In this document: one piece after another, positions 22,237-33,900 of the stretch
Layout of the letters: each line of letters begins with the position of its first letter
How positions within the stretch are numbered: position 1 is the first letter of the stretch
Origin: Rhyzopertha dominica
Taxonomy: Eukaryota > Arthropoda > Insecta > Coleoptera > Bostrichidae
Length of the DNA stretch: 64,000 nucleotides
Reading direction: 5' to 3'
NCBI GenBank assembly: GCA_025024175.1
Contig: QCXZ01000138.1
Location: 3,782,002 to 3,846,001 of the forward strand
The notes under the pieces: generated by a model
What the model was told of the DNA's origin: nothing
Database searches by the model: none
What the model saw: only the letters and a program-made list of their open reading frames with translations
Made by a program: the position numbers and the translations under genes

Positions 22237-23864
22237 AAAGATGCAGCTATAAGATGTCTCTGTTCAGTACAAAATTTGAAAAATACAGGATTTAATATAG
22301 GTATATATAAAATGTATCTTAAAGCAACGTTTTTTGTCTGTATATTTAGTTTTTCATGATCAAGTAGGACAATGTAGATTTTTATTTGATAAACTATAAA
22401 TTACATAAAAATGTGTAAATTCACAGCACAAAGNGCCATTGTTCAGAAAAAAAACCATTAGAAAACAATACATATTAAAAGAGTAACAAGATGTTCATTC
22501 TGAGTAAAAAAAAGTTGTATCTGCTTTGTAATAAAATGCATTGGCGTCATATAATTAACATTTTTTCTTATTATGATCACCTTATTCTAGCTGATACTTA
22601 AAACTTTTACAGCTATTTTGTAAATTAAAACTTTTAATTTAATTTTTTCTTCAAATCTGCATTTTTACACTTACCTATTTCATTATGTGAGTGTGTCTAT
22701 TATTATATTAATACTTTATTGCCAATATACACTTATTCTGTCAATTTGACAGTAGTGTCGATAAACATTTTTCCTGTAATTGAAATTTTGTCATATTTTT
22801 TGCAAATTAACTTCTTTCTTCTATCAATAAACATTGTTTTGTCAATTTACACTTTTTCCACTGATAACCACTTTTTCTAAGAAATAATCCTTGTTTTATC
22901 AAATGTTTTTTTTTAAAGATTTAAATTCTGTGTTAAATTAAATTCTGAAAATTATCACTTTCTCTGCCAACTGAAATGTTTTGGGTCCATTTACACTTTA
23001 TTTCTCTTATCTTTGTCCTTTTTTGACTGCATTCTTTTACTGTCATTTCCATTTTTTCAAAATTTTCACATTTTTTTACCAATTGTCACTTTTTTGTTAA
23101 CATGCAATTTCAGATTATATATCAGTAAACTCTTTTGTCAATTAACAAATTATTACTTTCTGATATTTTGCTATATTTTGTTTCGAATTGACGCTTTTTT
23201 TCTCTATCTAAAGTTGCATTTTGTTGTTGGTTAACTGTTTACCTAGTCAATTTAACTCTGTACCACCACATATTGAGTTTCTTTCTGTCAATTTTTGTTC
23301 TCTTAATTTATATTATGTAGTTGCCAATAGTATAGTTAAAAGCTAACTTCGTAATACGTAATTTTGTCTTATGAAATGGACCTTTTATGCTATTTTTTTT
23401 TATTTTGTGTAATTTTCATCTTCTACACAAGATGAAATGGACAATTTCAAAAAAAATTTTAGTTATTTTATATTATATTGGCACCGTGATAATTTTCACA
23501 AGATACAACAAAGTACCAAAGTGCATACTTCATTTCGTCCCTTTACTTACTAGCGCTTGCAGAAGTGAGTTTTCAATACAATTTTAAAGTACTTTATAGT
23601 GATATATTAGATGACATAAAGTGTATACTCCCCGAATTGTGAGAAATTACGAAAACATCACCGATAAATTGTTACCTATTATTTTCGCGTAGCGTATGTG
23701 GAGGAGGATGACAACTTGAATTTGTAAACTAGTATCTTGAAAATTGGATTTAGACTTTTTCACAAAACTTTCTGGTAAGTAGCTCTTAGTGTAAAAGCTT
23801 GGTTTTATTTCAATTTATGGAGTAGTAGTTTATTTAAGCTTACATTGTTATACTAGCTTCACAG

Positions 23865-24039
23865 AACTAAGAAATATTGACTATAACTACCTATATTGGG
23901 GTTCACAGCAAGGGTTATTTGTATTGTTTACATTTATATACTTTTTCCAGTGGTTATTAAAAATAAGATTCCGTATAACCACCAAAAAAGCAGAAATTTA
24001 AACATTGTTAATAACCATTGCTGTGAATATTTCTTAGTT
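23865..24039. repeat. Small foldback (MITE-like)
   Basis: AACTAAGAAATATT at 23865-23878 is inverted at 24026-24039, and internal ACAGCAAGGGTTATT pairs with the mirrored AATAACCATTGCTGT. A further GTGGTTAT/ATAACCAC pair lies near the centre. The left arm has an insertion of about 25 bp. Confidence 0.6.
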
Positions 24040-25622
24040 TCTTAGTATCTGTCGTCCTCTGATAGTAACAATGTTTTGAAGTTTATTGAAGGTTCACTGA
24101 GAGTTGTTCACTAATACCAACCTTAGAAAGTAAGATATTCCATAACTTGTCACTTTATCTGGTAATTTACATGTTTTTATTCTGTCAATTTGCAGTGTAT
24201 TTACAGTTTTGCAAATAAAAATACGTATGTGGATCTTCTATACCAGTAATTTTAGCAAACAAGAAATATTGCAAACTGCTATATATAATTTTAGGTCTTT
24301 TCTTCTCTTATTTATTGCAGATAACTTCATGAATTGTCCAAACAGTACAGGAACAAGTTTCATTGCAGTGTTACACAAACACCAACTTTTTTTTATGTAC
24401 ATCAACTAAGTATCACCGTTCTATTAGTTTATCTTATACAATTTTGTGATACGCTTCATTTAATATCTACATTTATAGTTATGTACAATAAAAACAATTT
24501 TATTGGAAAAATGAGTATTTTTTACTTAAATATAAGTAACCCCGTGCTACCCTAGTAATATTATGAAGTATAAAAAATCTAAAACCGTCGTATTCGAATA
24601 TTGGCAGTAGACCTTGCTACAAGAGAAATAAAACGGTTATTGGTCCAGTTCATGTCCTAAGTGGTAAAAGTAAATAGTGTGGCACGTAATTTACGTTTCT
24701 ACTGCGTATGTCCTCGAAACAGTTTTCTGACTAGACGGAAGGTCGAATCGGATATGCATTTTTCGAGTTCGGAAATAAATTAATGCCCTTGCAATGGAAA
24801 TTTGTACAGATAAATACAAAATAAATAAATTCTGTTCCAAAAACGCAACACATTTAATACTTTTCTTAATATTCAATATCTAGTAAGGTCTTGGAAATTA
24901 ATTTTTTTGGTCTTGTGCGTAAGTGTTCATTAATTTTTGGAAGAACAATTTTACCTTTTCTCCCTTCTCAGATCCCGTTGCAAGTTTAAGTAGGCTTGGA
25001 AGAACATCTTGCGAAATTAATCAGAAAACTTAAATGTGTCTGCCTTTTGGAACCAACTGTGGCTATTGATTATATTAATAACAACTAATCCTATATTGAC
25101 AGTCACTATAATAAAATGGTCTGCTCACATAACTCAACGAACGGGACGTTATGTGAGCAAACCCACGTTACAAAAGTTTTAGTCTTTTGAGTTACCTAGC
25201 TAGCCTGCCCCCGTTGTCTCTCAGTTGCTACTTTCACACAACCAACTGTAAATTTACATAATAGAGCAAAGTTTTCCACTAATCGCTATGAAAAAATATC
25301 TCGTGGAAAGGAAAGCCGACTTCGCTCTATCGTGTAAAGTTACACCGCAAAAATGGTAACAAGTACAAAATCGCTGACTGGCGGGAATACCAGGCAGGCA
25401 AACAATAATAACTATTAACCCATAGACGAACACGTTTTGCTGCCCGAACAGTCTGAATACACGAAATAAACACACAGAAAACGAATGCGTTTGTTTTCGT
25501 CCGAAAAACTTAAAAACTAAACCGTATTCACATAGGCACATTCACCCCGTCTCAACCACTCTGAGAGAAGCAACCTTAACATCTTACGATCAGAGAACAA
25601 CATCGGGCAGACTATGTGGCCA

Positions 25623-25783
25623 CTAGGCTCTTGAATCGTTATCGTGCACTATTTTTCTCTCTTTGTAGTAAATCTCTTCGCTCTCCTTGTCGCACATCAG
25701 GAGTATTACACCGCCGAACAGGAATATCGCTGCACCCCATCCAACGCCGTATGCCCATCCAAATTCCCATATTGTTCGATTAC
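25623..25783 (-). CDS. TMEM47-like gene, last exon (TM4)
   Basis: 161 nt from a ttttcacag acceptor to a TAG stop at 25625-25623. It encodes TM4 and a charged cytoplasmic tail. Confidence 0.85.
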
Positions 25784-28700
25784 CTGTGAAAAATAAATTA
25801 ATCCAATTTTTGGAAGCTATTCCAAACTGATTTTTGGCATAGTCAAATGCTAACATTTCAACCGCTACATGACCTTAAGTGGCTTAACATGCATAACCAA
25901 ACAAAGAAAATCAGTAAAACATTTTACTTATACTTTACTATTGCGACAAGTGGGTTATTTAAGGGTGTGAGATTGCATTAGGAAGGTGCTATGAATATCT
26001 GTTCGTGTGCCAGAATTTTTTTTACATTATCCAAACCAGTAAATGCTTCTATGAACTAGAAAAGGATTCCCAATTGACATTTCTAGATATAACAGTATCG
26101 ATGAAGGAAATAGGTATAATTAGATTAAAAACACTTCTTGTGTATCTGTTAAGTACAAAATGTTCATCTTTAAATCCGCAGAAAATTAAAAAAATGAATT
26201 AACATATATTTAAAATATAGCCAACTTAAACAGATACAAAAAAGGAATGATCACTAAGTTGTTAAATAAACATAAATACAAAGTAAATTTGAAATCTCAC
26301 AACTTTGTTCTAAAAAAGGAATCATATTGCACAGAAAATTTTACATATCATCCTTCAATACAACTCAAATTTCAAAACTTGATTTCTAAATTCAATATGA
26401 ATCTCTCACGCCCTTAACCCACTTCTCAGAATAGTGAAGTAAGAAATATAATATAAACAAATTCTTTGCCATAAATGCTAGCATTTGATTTTGCCAAAAA
26501 TAAATTTCCAAGGAGAATTAAACAAAAGAAACATTTAAAATTGCTCAGCATAAAATCAAGCACTCAGTAACAAGACACAACAAACACAAATAAATATGGA
26601 GCAAATGTTATACCCAGATCACAAACAAATTATTTGGTGGTAGGGGTAAAGGTGACCATCTTGCATTTAGAAATGTTTGCACACAAGTGGTTCACTCATG
26701 AGAAACAAGCAGTTCTGAACAAATTATAGATCTGTTCTAGATACAGTGAACTTTTGAATAATCGGCGTAGACAAGATTATATGTGAGAGAGCTCAGTCAT
26801 TAATAAATAATAATAACAACAGGGGCCCTAGACTGGATCCCTGAGGGATCCTAGATATTTTTGTCTTTTGAGCTACTGCAGGAACACTTGTAATGGTTGG
26901 AAAGACAAAGCAAATGATAAGGTTGAAAAAGATATGTAAAACAAAAATAGCAAATCTTTAAAGATTAACTACCAATACTTAAGATATAATTATTAGTTTA
27001 CGGCTTTTTCATTATACGGAGATTTACTTATTAGTCATTATTAGATGTTCATCATTTAAGTAATAAGTATATATCTCATACATAATTTCAAACATATAAT
27101 AATGGCTAGTGACTTACCTAAAGTAAGTTCTGCTGCGAAACAGACTGGATACACAATTAAGGCTATGAGTATTGATGCAACTGAAATGAATACATTTGTT
27201 GTCAAAAAAAATGTAATTTTTGCAAGTCCAGTACTTACGGGCCAGTCCCATGACTATCACGGCAAACCTGTAGTATTTGTATTTTGTGTGATGGTCTTTT
27301 GTTCTAAGTCCTAGTCCGGTTAAAACGGTAGCTACCAAGTCGGTCAAAAGTGTTATCACGCATAATGCTGCGGCTGCCCTAATATAAGCTGAAAAAAAGG
27401 TTAAGTTAGTACCACAGTTAAATATTATTTACATATATTATTATGTATTATAATGAGGCATTTTTATTTAAGAAGAAATAAAACGATTTTTTTCTACGTT
27501 GTTTCTATGTTGTATTTTCTAAGTAATTTATTATTATTATTATTATATATGTAAACAGATATGGTACTGAATCAAAAGCATCAATACTTCATGATTTTGT
27601 GTTCTAATATATGTAGTTTTATTATATTTATCACGGCCAATTTGATAAAACCAAATGATTTAGTTAAGCAGTGGGTCAATCTTAGCCGCATGCATAAAGA
27701 CTATCTTTTTTTATCTACAAGGTCCAAAGAATTAAAAAAACTCATATTTTTAAAGTTAAGGATTGAAATGTGAGGCATTACCCCCTCTTGAATCCCACAA
27801 AACATTTACTAAAAAAATGTGTGCATTATCTTAACGGCTTCCACTTCAAATAGCAATAACCAATATTTGATGAAGCTATATCAACGGGTCTAAGAGATAG
27901 CATAGTAAAACTTTCAACCCCCTAAGTAGGGGTGTCATCCCACAATTTTTTTTTCAAATGGGAAGGGGGGTCAAGAGACACCTGAATAGAAGGGGCTTGT
28001 CATTCCCTATAACAGTGCTGCTTAGTTTTTGAAAATCGATCCAATCTTTTATAAAATATGCACCAATATATGCAACAATAACGTGTGACGAAAATTGCAA
28101 AAATCGATTCAATTTTACTTTCAAATTTATAGTATTATTGAAATAAATTCCTTCAAATGAATTCGCGCAATTGTTTAACCAACTGCATCATGACAAACAT
28201 ACNAGCAAAANAATTGTTCGGGAATTGGTGACAAAATTTCGCGGAAACTTCATAACAAATAGAGGCAGCTCTAAAATCAAGTACTAAATGATAGCAGTAT
28301 TGGGGCAAGTTGCAGTTGATAGTACACTAAGTACAAGACAATTGGCCACTGCCACGTGTCCAATGGGTTAAAAAAAAGCAATTTTCATCCTTGCAAATTT
28401 CGCTAAGTGCAAGAATTAAATGAAGACGTCTTTGATCGTCGCTTGCAATTTTGCCAAGTTATGAGTGAGCGAGCGTTAAACAATGGTATTTTCCTATTTA
28501 ACGTGTGTTTTTCAGACGACTGTTTCTTCTTCCTAAATGGTTTAGTGAATCGCCACAATTGTCGTTAATGGGCTGACACAAATCCTAGGATTTTCAACGA
28601 GATACATACACCCCCAGAAGTTAATTGTGTGGGCTGGTATTGTTGGCAATTTCCACTGTAAAACCCTTTCTCCTTCTTGGAAATTTAACAGCGATATGTA

Positions 28701-31278
28701 TTTGGATAAACTACAAAATGCCAATGACCCATCTCCAACAAATATCATTGAGAACGACCCCGCATACAATGAACAGGAACTGATTCTCCAACAAGATGGA
28801 GTTTCTCCGTAGTACTCCCAAAATGTGCGCAACTATTTAAATGTCAGTTTTTCAGGACGATGGATAAAGGACTTAAGTCCTTTAGATTTTTTTTCGTGGG
28901 GACGCATAAAAAGCCTTGTTTACAAAACACCACCAGACACATTTAGAAGAGTTGCAAAGAAGATTGTAACGTATGTCGCGAAGTGACACTGCAAATGCTC
29001 TAGAATGTACGATAACGGTTTGAAAATAACTTGTACTACTGCATGTGGACTGTGTGGACCGCAATTCGAGCATTTACTTGAGCAATAAATAATTTTTAAA
29101 GCTTAATTGAATCCATTTTTGCATTTTTCGTCACACATTATTCTTGAAGTTTCAACGCTCCGTATGTTCTAAGAGTGGACCGATTTTAAAAAATTAAGCA
29201 GCACTGTTATAGAGGTATGAATGAGGTATCACTTGAACCCCCCTTCGCATTTGAAAAAAATTGTGGGATGACACCACTACTTACCCAGCCAACACACACA
29301 TGTACGATACATAAATATCAAGGAACAACAATGTTACAAAGGCTACATAACAGCATTATGTACCAGAGATATGAAAATTGCTTTAAAACATATGTATCAT
29401 ATATGTTTACTTTGTTATGTCTAGGATATATGATGTTACAAAAATGTTACATGTTACATATAAAGGTAAAAAAGAAAATGGAGATAATATAGAAGATATA
29501 CGTATCGGGTAACAAAAACTAAATGAGAAAATGATCACAAAATAGTAATGTGAATTTCTTACGATAATAAAATAAATGCGGTTAGAGCTGAAATTACTTC
29601 TATGTATGTATTATTCTGTATCAGAATAAAACCTACCAGTTGCAGCCATACGAGTGCAATCTACAAATCCATTTTTTGAACTTAAAAAATTGATGAATTT
29701 TATAATAAACCCATCCGTCAAATCTAAAAAGTGTGACGGATATTTCTCTCATTTTTATAATTAATTATTATTTTGGGCTCTTTTTGGGTACGGTCTCTTC
29801 TATTCCGAATGTATTGGATTACTCTGATGGCAGCAGTGAAATAACTATGCGGTATAAAAAAAGTTATATTGGACCATTGAGAGCTTAAGTCAGGCACAGT
29901 TTCACCCTTAAATGTTCTACAATAAGGTAAAAGAGCATCAATACTAATTCGGATCAGAGAAGATTGTGGAGAGAGAAGATTTAGGTATTTCTGTAACTGC
30001 TATGTATAACATTGTATATGTATGTGCCGACATCTAATAGTGTATGTGCCCTACGTGTACCTTGTGTGTAATGTACTTTGTTACATTATAATAGTATTAT
30101 AGCTGTTACATCTACCATTCATGTACCTTACATGTTGTATGTAAAGATTGTTATATTATAGTGACATAAATTTTATATGTATGACTATGCTGGCCAAAAT
30201 GATTTTAGAAACAATATCTGTCACAAATAGTTGACAAAAACGTCAGAGGCTTCGTCTGTAGATGTTTAAAAGCTATTGTGACTAACCATTGTGCAAATGC
30301 TAGTTCCTGGTTAGGGCATAGAAATAGACGTTTACGCGAAAGCCTTAGAAGGTAAGACTTTAATACTAATTAAAAATTGAAAATAACTAACAATTTTTAA
30401 GCAAAGATCTAAAGATTGTAGATTGCGAGTAACTAATGTCAGAATGGATACATCTTAATGGATCAACGTTAATACGAAAAAAAATGAGTGGTTTTTATAT
30501 TTATTTGAGCCAGTATTTTCAAGTACATGAACTTTAAATGTTCCCTACATATAACATATCAAACGTAGTGACATTACGTATCAATGATATAAAATATATG
30601 TATCGTATTGGTATCACATCTGTACCATAAACAGAGCAGCTACATCGCTGCAACATATAAAAATTATATGGATGCTATGTAGCTTTTTTATGTAACATAG
30701 ATATTGCGGATGACACATGTTTGAGCTGGCGTTTTTCAGTACATGTGCTGTACATGTACCATACATGTTACATATCAAACATGGTTTAAGTAAGTGGTGT
30801 TATGTAATAGTTACATAAACTATATGTAACTGTGTTGGCTGGGTAGGGTGTTGAAGGTTTTACGATGCTTTTTACGTCAGAATGTGTCTCCCTGACAAAC
30901 AAATTTGACGTGTTTTTGGATCTTGTAGAAAAGTTCTTTTCCACCCTGTAATGCCTCGTGTTACGTTTTCGATGAGCCAAATATTTTTCTGCACTTGCAG
31001 AATTATTTATACTTTTATAGTGTGTTAAGCAGCTTCGGGAAATTGTTCTATTGCCTCTTGCAAGTTACGTTTGTTAGGTATGTCATTTTACCTGCATCTC
31101 TAGATTGATAGCACCCTGGAGGTTCCTGTATGTTGAATGGGAGTGGTGGCGGCGCATCTTCTTCGATGCAGTGCATAAAGAGGCCCTGCCTCCAACCAGC
31201 CGCCATCAACCAGTCCGTGGACACGAGGCTCATCACCATAAGGATTATCACTATGACGCCACATATGAAGGCAATCAC
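25623..31278 (-). CDS. TMEM47/VAB-9/PERP-like four-pass membrane protein, 5' exon missing
   Basis: Claudin/PMP22-superfamily proteins of this group sit at cell-cell junctions. Four exons were assembled: 31278-31092, 27388-27239, 27180-27118 and 25783-25623. Phases agree (0; 1; 1; 1) and give 186 residues plus stop. TM1 (VIAFICGVIVIILMVMSLVS) is followed by an extracellular loop with the claudin-type GLFxxC...C pattern; TM2 begins exon 2; TM3 spans the exon 2/3 junction and ends YPVCFAAEL; TM4 is WAYGVGWGAAIFLFGGVILL, nearly the WGYGLAWGATIFSFGGAIL of TMEM47. The tail is charged (KESEEIYYKERK). TM1 starts directly after a strong acceptor (ttgttgcag), so the start codon and N-terminal tail must be in an upstream exon that I could not find within the window. 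A possible N-glycosylation site NRT precedes TM4. Family membership is firm; the exact orthologue is inferred. Confidence 0.78.
26000..26420 (+). mobile_element. Possible Penelope-like element fragment
   Basis: A short frame reads KCFYELEKDSQLTFLDITVS, which resembles the FTxExExxxxLPFLDLxI segment of Penelope reverse transcriptases; the YRKPT motif that should follow is not clear. Flanking DNA at 25837-25985 and 26385-26500 shows partial inverted similarity (around CAAATGCTAACATTT and AAGTGGGTTA). It lies in the last intron of the TMEM47-like gene. Confidence 0.4.
26640..26950 (-). pseudogene. LINE reverse transcriptase fragment
   Basis: Minus strand near 26850-26790 reads RIPQGSSLGPLLLLLFIND, the conserved block just before the reverse transcriptase active site. 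The flanking frame is broken. It lies in an intron of the TMEM47-like gene. Confidence 0.6.
27118..27180 (-). CDS. TMEM47-like gene, 63-bp mini exon (TM3)
   Basis: 63 nt between acceptor tttcag and donor gtaagt, phase 1 at both ends, separated from the preceding exon by an intron of only 58 bp. It encodes the rest of TM3 and the start of loop 2 (ALIVYPVCFAAELTLG). Without it the protein would lack most of TM3, and the YP motif aligns with TMEM47. Confidence 0.85.
27239..27388 (-). CDS. TMEM47-like gene, TM2 exon
   Basis: 150 nt between tttttttcag and gtaagt, phase 1 at both ends. It encodes TM2, a cytoplasmic loop rich in Lys, His and Tyr, and the start of TM3 (YYRFAVIVMGLA). Confidence 0.82.
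27925..29281 (+). mobile_element. Mariner/Tc1-superfamily element with long inverted repeats
   Basis: The ends AGTAGGGGTGTCATCCCACA (27925) and its near-exact inverse at 29281 are flanked by TA on both sides (27923-27924, 29282-29283), the target duplication of this superfamily. The inverted similarity extends about 120 bp inward, to a block containing TAACAGTGCTGCTTA. The interior carries a plus-strand transposase remnant: FFFLNGLVNRHNCR, VWAGIVGNFHC, YLDKLQN and LQQDGVSP, the second catalytic Asp region. Multiple stops make it non-functional. It is in the TMEM47-like gene's large intron. Confidence 0.82.
29284..30843. mobile_element. Non-autonomous element with CCCAGCCAACACA ends
   Basis: CCCAGCCAACACA at 29284 is mirrored as TGTGTTGGCTGGG ending at 30843, both bounded by TA. 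The 1.56-kb interior has no transposase and is dominated by recurring ACATGT, TGTACA and GTTACAT phrases. Its left TA is also the right TA of the neighbouring mariner-like element. The superfamily is undetermined. Confidence 0.65.
31092..31278 (-). CDS. TMEM47-like gene, TM1 exon
   Basis: 187 nt, starting in phase 0 after ttgttgcag and ending with one base of a split codon before gtaaaa. It encodes TM1 and the first extracellular loop with the paired cysteines. An in-frame ATG upstream at 31350 exists but would run through the splice acceptor, so it is not taken as the start. Confidence 0.8.
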
Positions 31279-33100
31279 CTGCAACAAAAACAGTGTGTCA
31301 ACAGCAATAAATGGTTCTAGGGCACCGCTGTCATTTCCTGTTTGAATCATACATTTACTCGCGACTAGGAAGAAGTTTCTTGCTAAAATTAATTAAGTGA
31401 TATAAATAAATGAGTCAGAGACAGGAAGGAGTACATACATAGTACTACGAATATTTCATCATCATGGTAGTAAACTGCAAGATTTGAGGATTGCTTACGG
31501 TCTTTCAATTAAAGTTAGGCTGTTGTTTCCCAAATCGCATACTGTTATTAAAAGCATACTTTATTACAGAGTTGGGTATTGTATGAATAATTTTTACGAA
31601 AGAGGTCAATTACTTGCTAGTTATTTTTAAGTACCTACATGCAACCATATCAGAATCTGTCTTATATTCGGTGATAACTCTAACTTTTGTACCAAATTTC
31701 TAAATTCACATTACATTTTAACAATTAAGACAAAAAACTAAAATCCATCCGAACTCACGTTTATGAAAATCAATTTATTTAATATAAGTTTTAGGAATCC
31801 AGTAAAGCATTATCACCACGAAATAAAACCCGGTGTGTTGTTAAAAATGCAAATGAATATATTTCAGTTTATTTAAATGAAGCTTAATTTGGTTAAAATA
31901 TTAAGTAGTCGGTTAAATTTTGAGAGCAATGCACTGGCGATCTAAGAAGGTTGTCTTGACGCATAATGCTGAGGCATTTGTCATTCTGAGTTTTAATAAT
32001 GTTAGTTATTCATCGAGTCTCTTTCCCTGGGCAGTAAAAATTACTACAATTGTATCTTTAGCACCTATACATATGAACTCCCAGCTTAAATTTTTAGAGC
32101 TTCTGGTGTGAGAAGTTGAAACTGTACTAAAAGCGCATCGGTTAATGCATTAGTCTTTGATATGTGTTAATTCTGAATCAGAAATCGTGCTCCTATTAGT
32201 AGAAGCTTCAAGGTGAAATTTATGTTTCTTTCGTGCTTCGTGTGATATGATTATATATTATGTGGATCACGGATCTTTATTCTCCCAAATAAAATGTATC
32301 AACTCATTTTTTGTTAAATGCGAGAGCGATGCAACTGAATACGCCTCACCTAACTAAATTCATCAATAACGGAATTAGTAATAAAGGGGCTTTGTATGAT
32401 CAGTGTACATAGAAAACATATAAATAATTGGGGTCTTTATTTCACAGATGTTTTAAGTCACCTTGCAGAAAATCAACGAAGATTATTCATGGAATAAATA
32501 CTTCATTAATTACTTAAGTACCTATATCTTATAAACATTTATTATTTCTATTTATGTTGAATTACAGGACGTTCCTGCTTTGTCCCCCTCCTAGACTAAA
32601 AGCTGTGTACGCCCATGGATGTATGCCACACAAACACACCACAATTAACACCTATGAATGACCTAGAAACCTCTTACTTTTCAATTCTGTATGAACCTTC
32701 GTTGTTCCTTTAAAGTTGTTACAACATTGCTTTTTTTGATGTTTTAATTTAATTTTGCGGTGAAAACAAATCATTGTATCTCTTGCGTAGAAGGTAATTT
32801 TAAAATGAAGACTGTATTTCATACGATAATTGTATTATCTATTATTGTGACTGAAAATAATTACCTGACATTACAGTTGTTAAATTAGTGGAATTCATTA
32901 ATTTATAGAAAAGTGGCTTAGAACCTAAACATTTTGTACTGCCTAACATAAATCAACCGCTGGTAAAAAGGAGGATGTTATCTAAATGTATTATTATTTA
33001 TAATATGATGAATTTGTAATAAGAAAAATGAATGAAATTTTATTAATCATCTAGTTTCTAGTACATTGTTTTGGTGGGTGATCTCAAAGTGATTGTTTAA
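31279..33100. other. Gene-free stretch, presumed 5' intron of the TMEM47-like gene
   Basis: AT-rich, with no recognisable coding frame, RNA or element ends. The missing first exon of the TMEM47-like gene would be expected here or further right. Confidence 0.4.
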
Positions 33101-33104
33101 TCAA

Positions 33105-33235
33105 CCTTTCTACTGGCTACAAACATGTTTATAATTAATTAGGTAGCCTGGAAACAAGTTGATTGTTGAACGAGCCTTATCAGATGGATCTGACGATTGT
33201 TTCGACCACAACGGTCATTTTCAAAAAGCTCAGGT
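33105..33235 (-). repeat. Penelope-like 3' end with hammerhead-like remnant
   Basis: The minus strand here matches the plus strand of 38590-38715 over about 110 bp, including TGACC..GGTCGAAAC and a shared AGCTACCTAA-like tail. The TGACC/GGTC stem followed by GAAAC fits stem II and the GAAA core of a hammerhead, but the CUGANGA box is altered and stem I does not pair, so it is treated as decayed. Confidence 0.45.
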
Positions 33236-33539
33236 AAGCAGAATTTTGTCCACGACCTACATTTTTACAGGGAATTTCTTTTTGAATTTTAGCCAAATGT
33301 GTTTTGAAAAAAAAGATATCTAAGTAATCCGTGGCGATGTTGACTGATTAGGAAAATTATGTGATTTCAATATTTGCATATTGCATGCCCGAGTTTTATA
33401 CGACATTAAAAGTTTTTTAACTAGATTCTTGTAGCTTTAGCAATGTGGTTTCCCAAAAATCCTTTGACCACATCTTTGAAACCGTCCATGGATGTTTTTC
33501 GCTGTGGCTGAGTTGTTGAACGAATTAGGTACTTATCTG

Positions 33540-33900
33540 TAGTCTCTTATTTGGGGGCCTGATCTTAGGAAACTTTTCTTTTATATATACAAATCATTTG
33601 CTATTTCTGTCAAGTGATTTTACAAAGTTTCTCATAACACCAAATTTTATATGCAATGGTGGCAGAATAACATCCTCAGATTTAATTAAAGATGTATTTA
33701 AAGCATTTTTTTCCTAGAATAAGGGAACTACGCTTGGACCATTTTTTATTGATATAATGATTTTCCTTTTCTCTGCTATCCCATTCGCATAGAAAACAGC
33801 AATATTTTGTATAACGTAGTTGTAGTTCAAGTAAAATTGCAATTACCTTTACGGTTGCAATTTTCTACGAATGTTTGTCAAAATGAAGCTCTTTTCAACA
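33540..33900 (-). pseudogene. Fossil of an unnamed repetitive insect protein family
   Basis: The minus strand reads RYTKYCCFLCEWDSREKENHY and, further on, DVILPPLHIKFGVMRNFVKSLD. I recognise these as the middle part of a protein family found in many near-copies in insect and other invertebrate genomes, usually as GYTKYPCFLCxWDSR and LPPLHIKLGLMKxFVK. It is probably carried by a mobile element; its function is not known to me. The frame is interrupted by stops. The C-terminal part of the same family is at 55440-55985. Confidence 0.6.

Larger units (their letters stand above)
21909..25622. other. AT-rich gene-free stretch with degenerate repeats
   Basis: No coding frame of a known family was seen. 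Between about 22735 and 23300 short phrases of the type GTCAATTT followed by ACACTTTTT recur at irregular spacing, suggesting an old degenerate repeat. A foldback is listed at 23865-24039. A small hairpin with 11-bp perfect arms (GCTCACATAAC) lies at 25123-25158. The part next to 25623 should contain the 3' UTR of the TMEM47-like gene. Confidence 0.45.

Noticed and set aside
31279..31350. Start codon for the TMEM47-like protein at 31350
   Set aside because: The frame would pass through a strong pyrimidine tract and cag acceptor; TM1 begins exactly after that acceptor.
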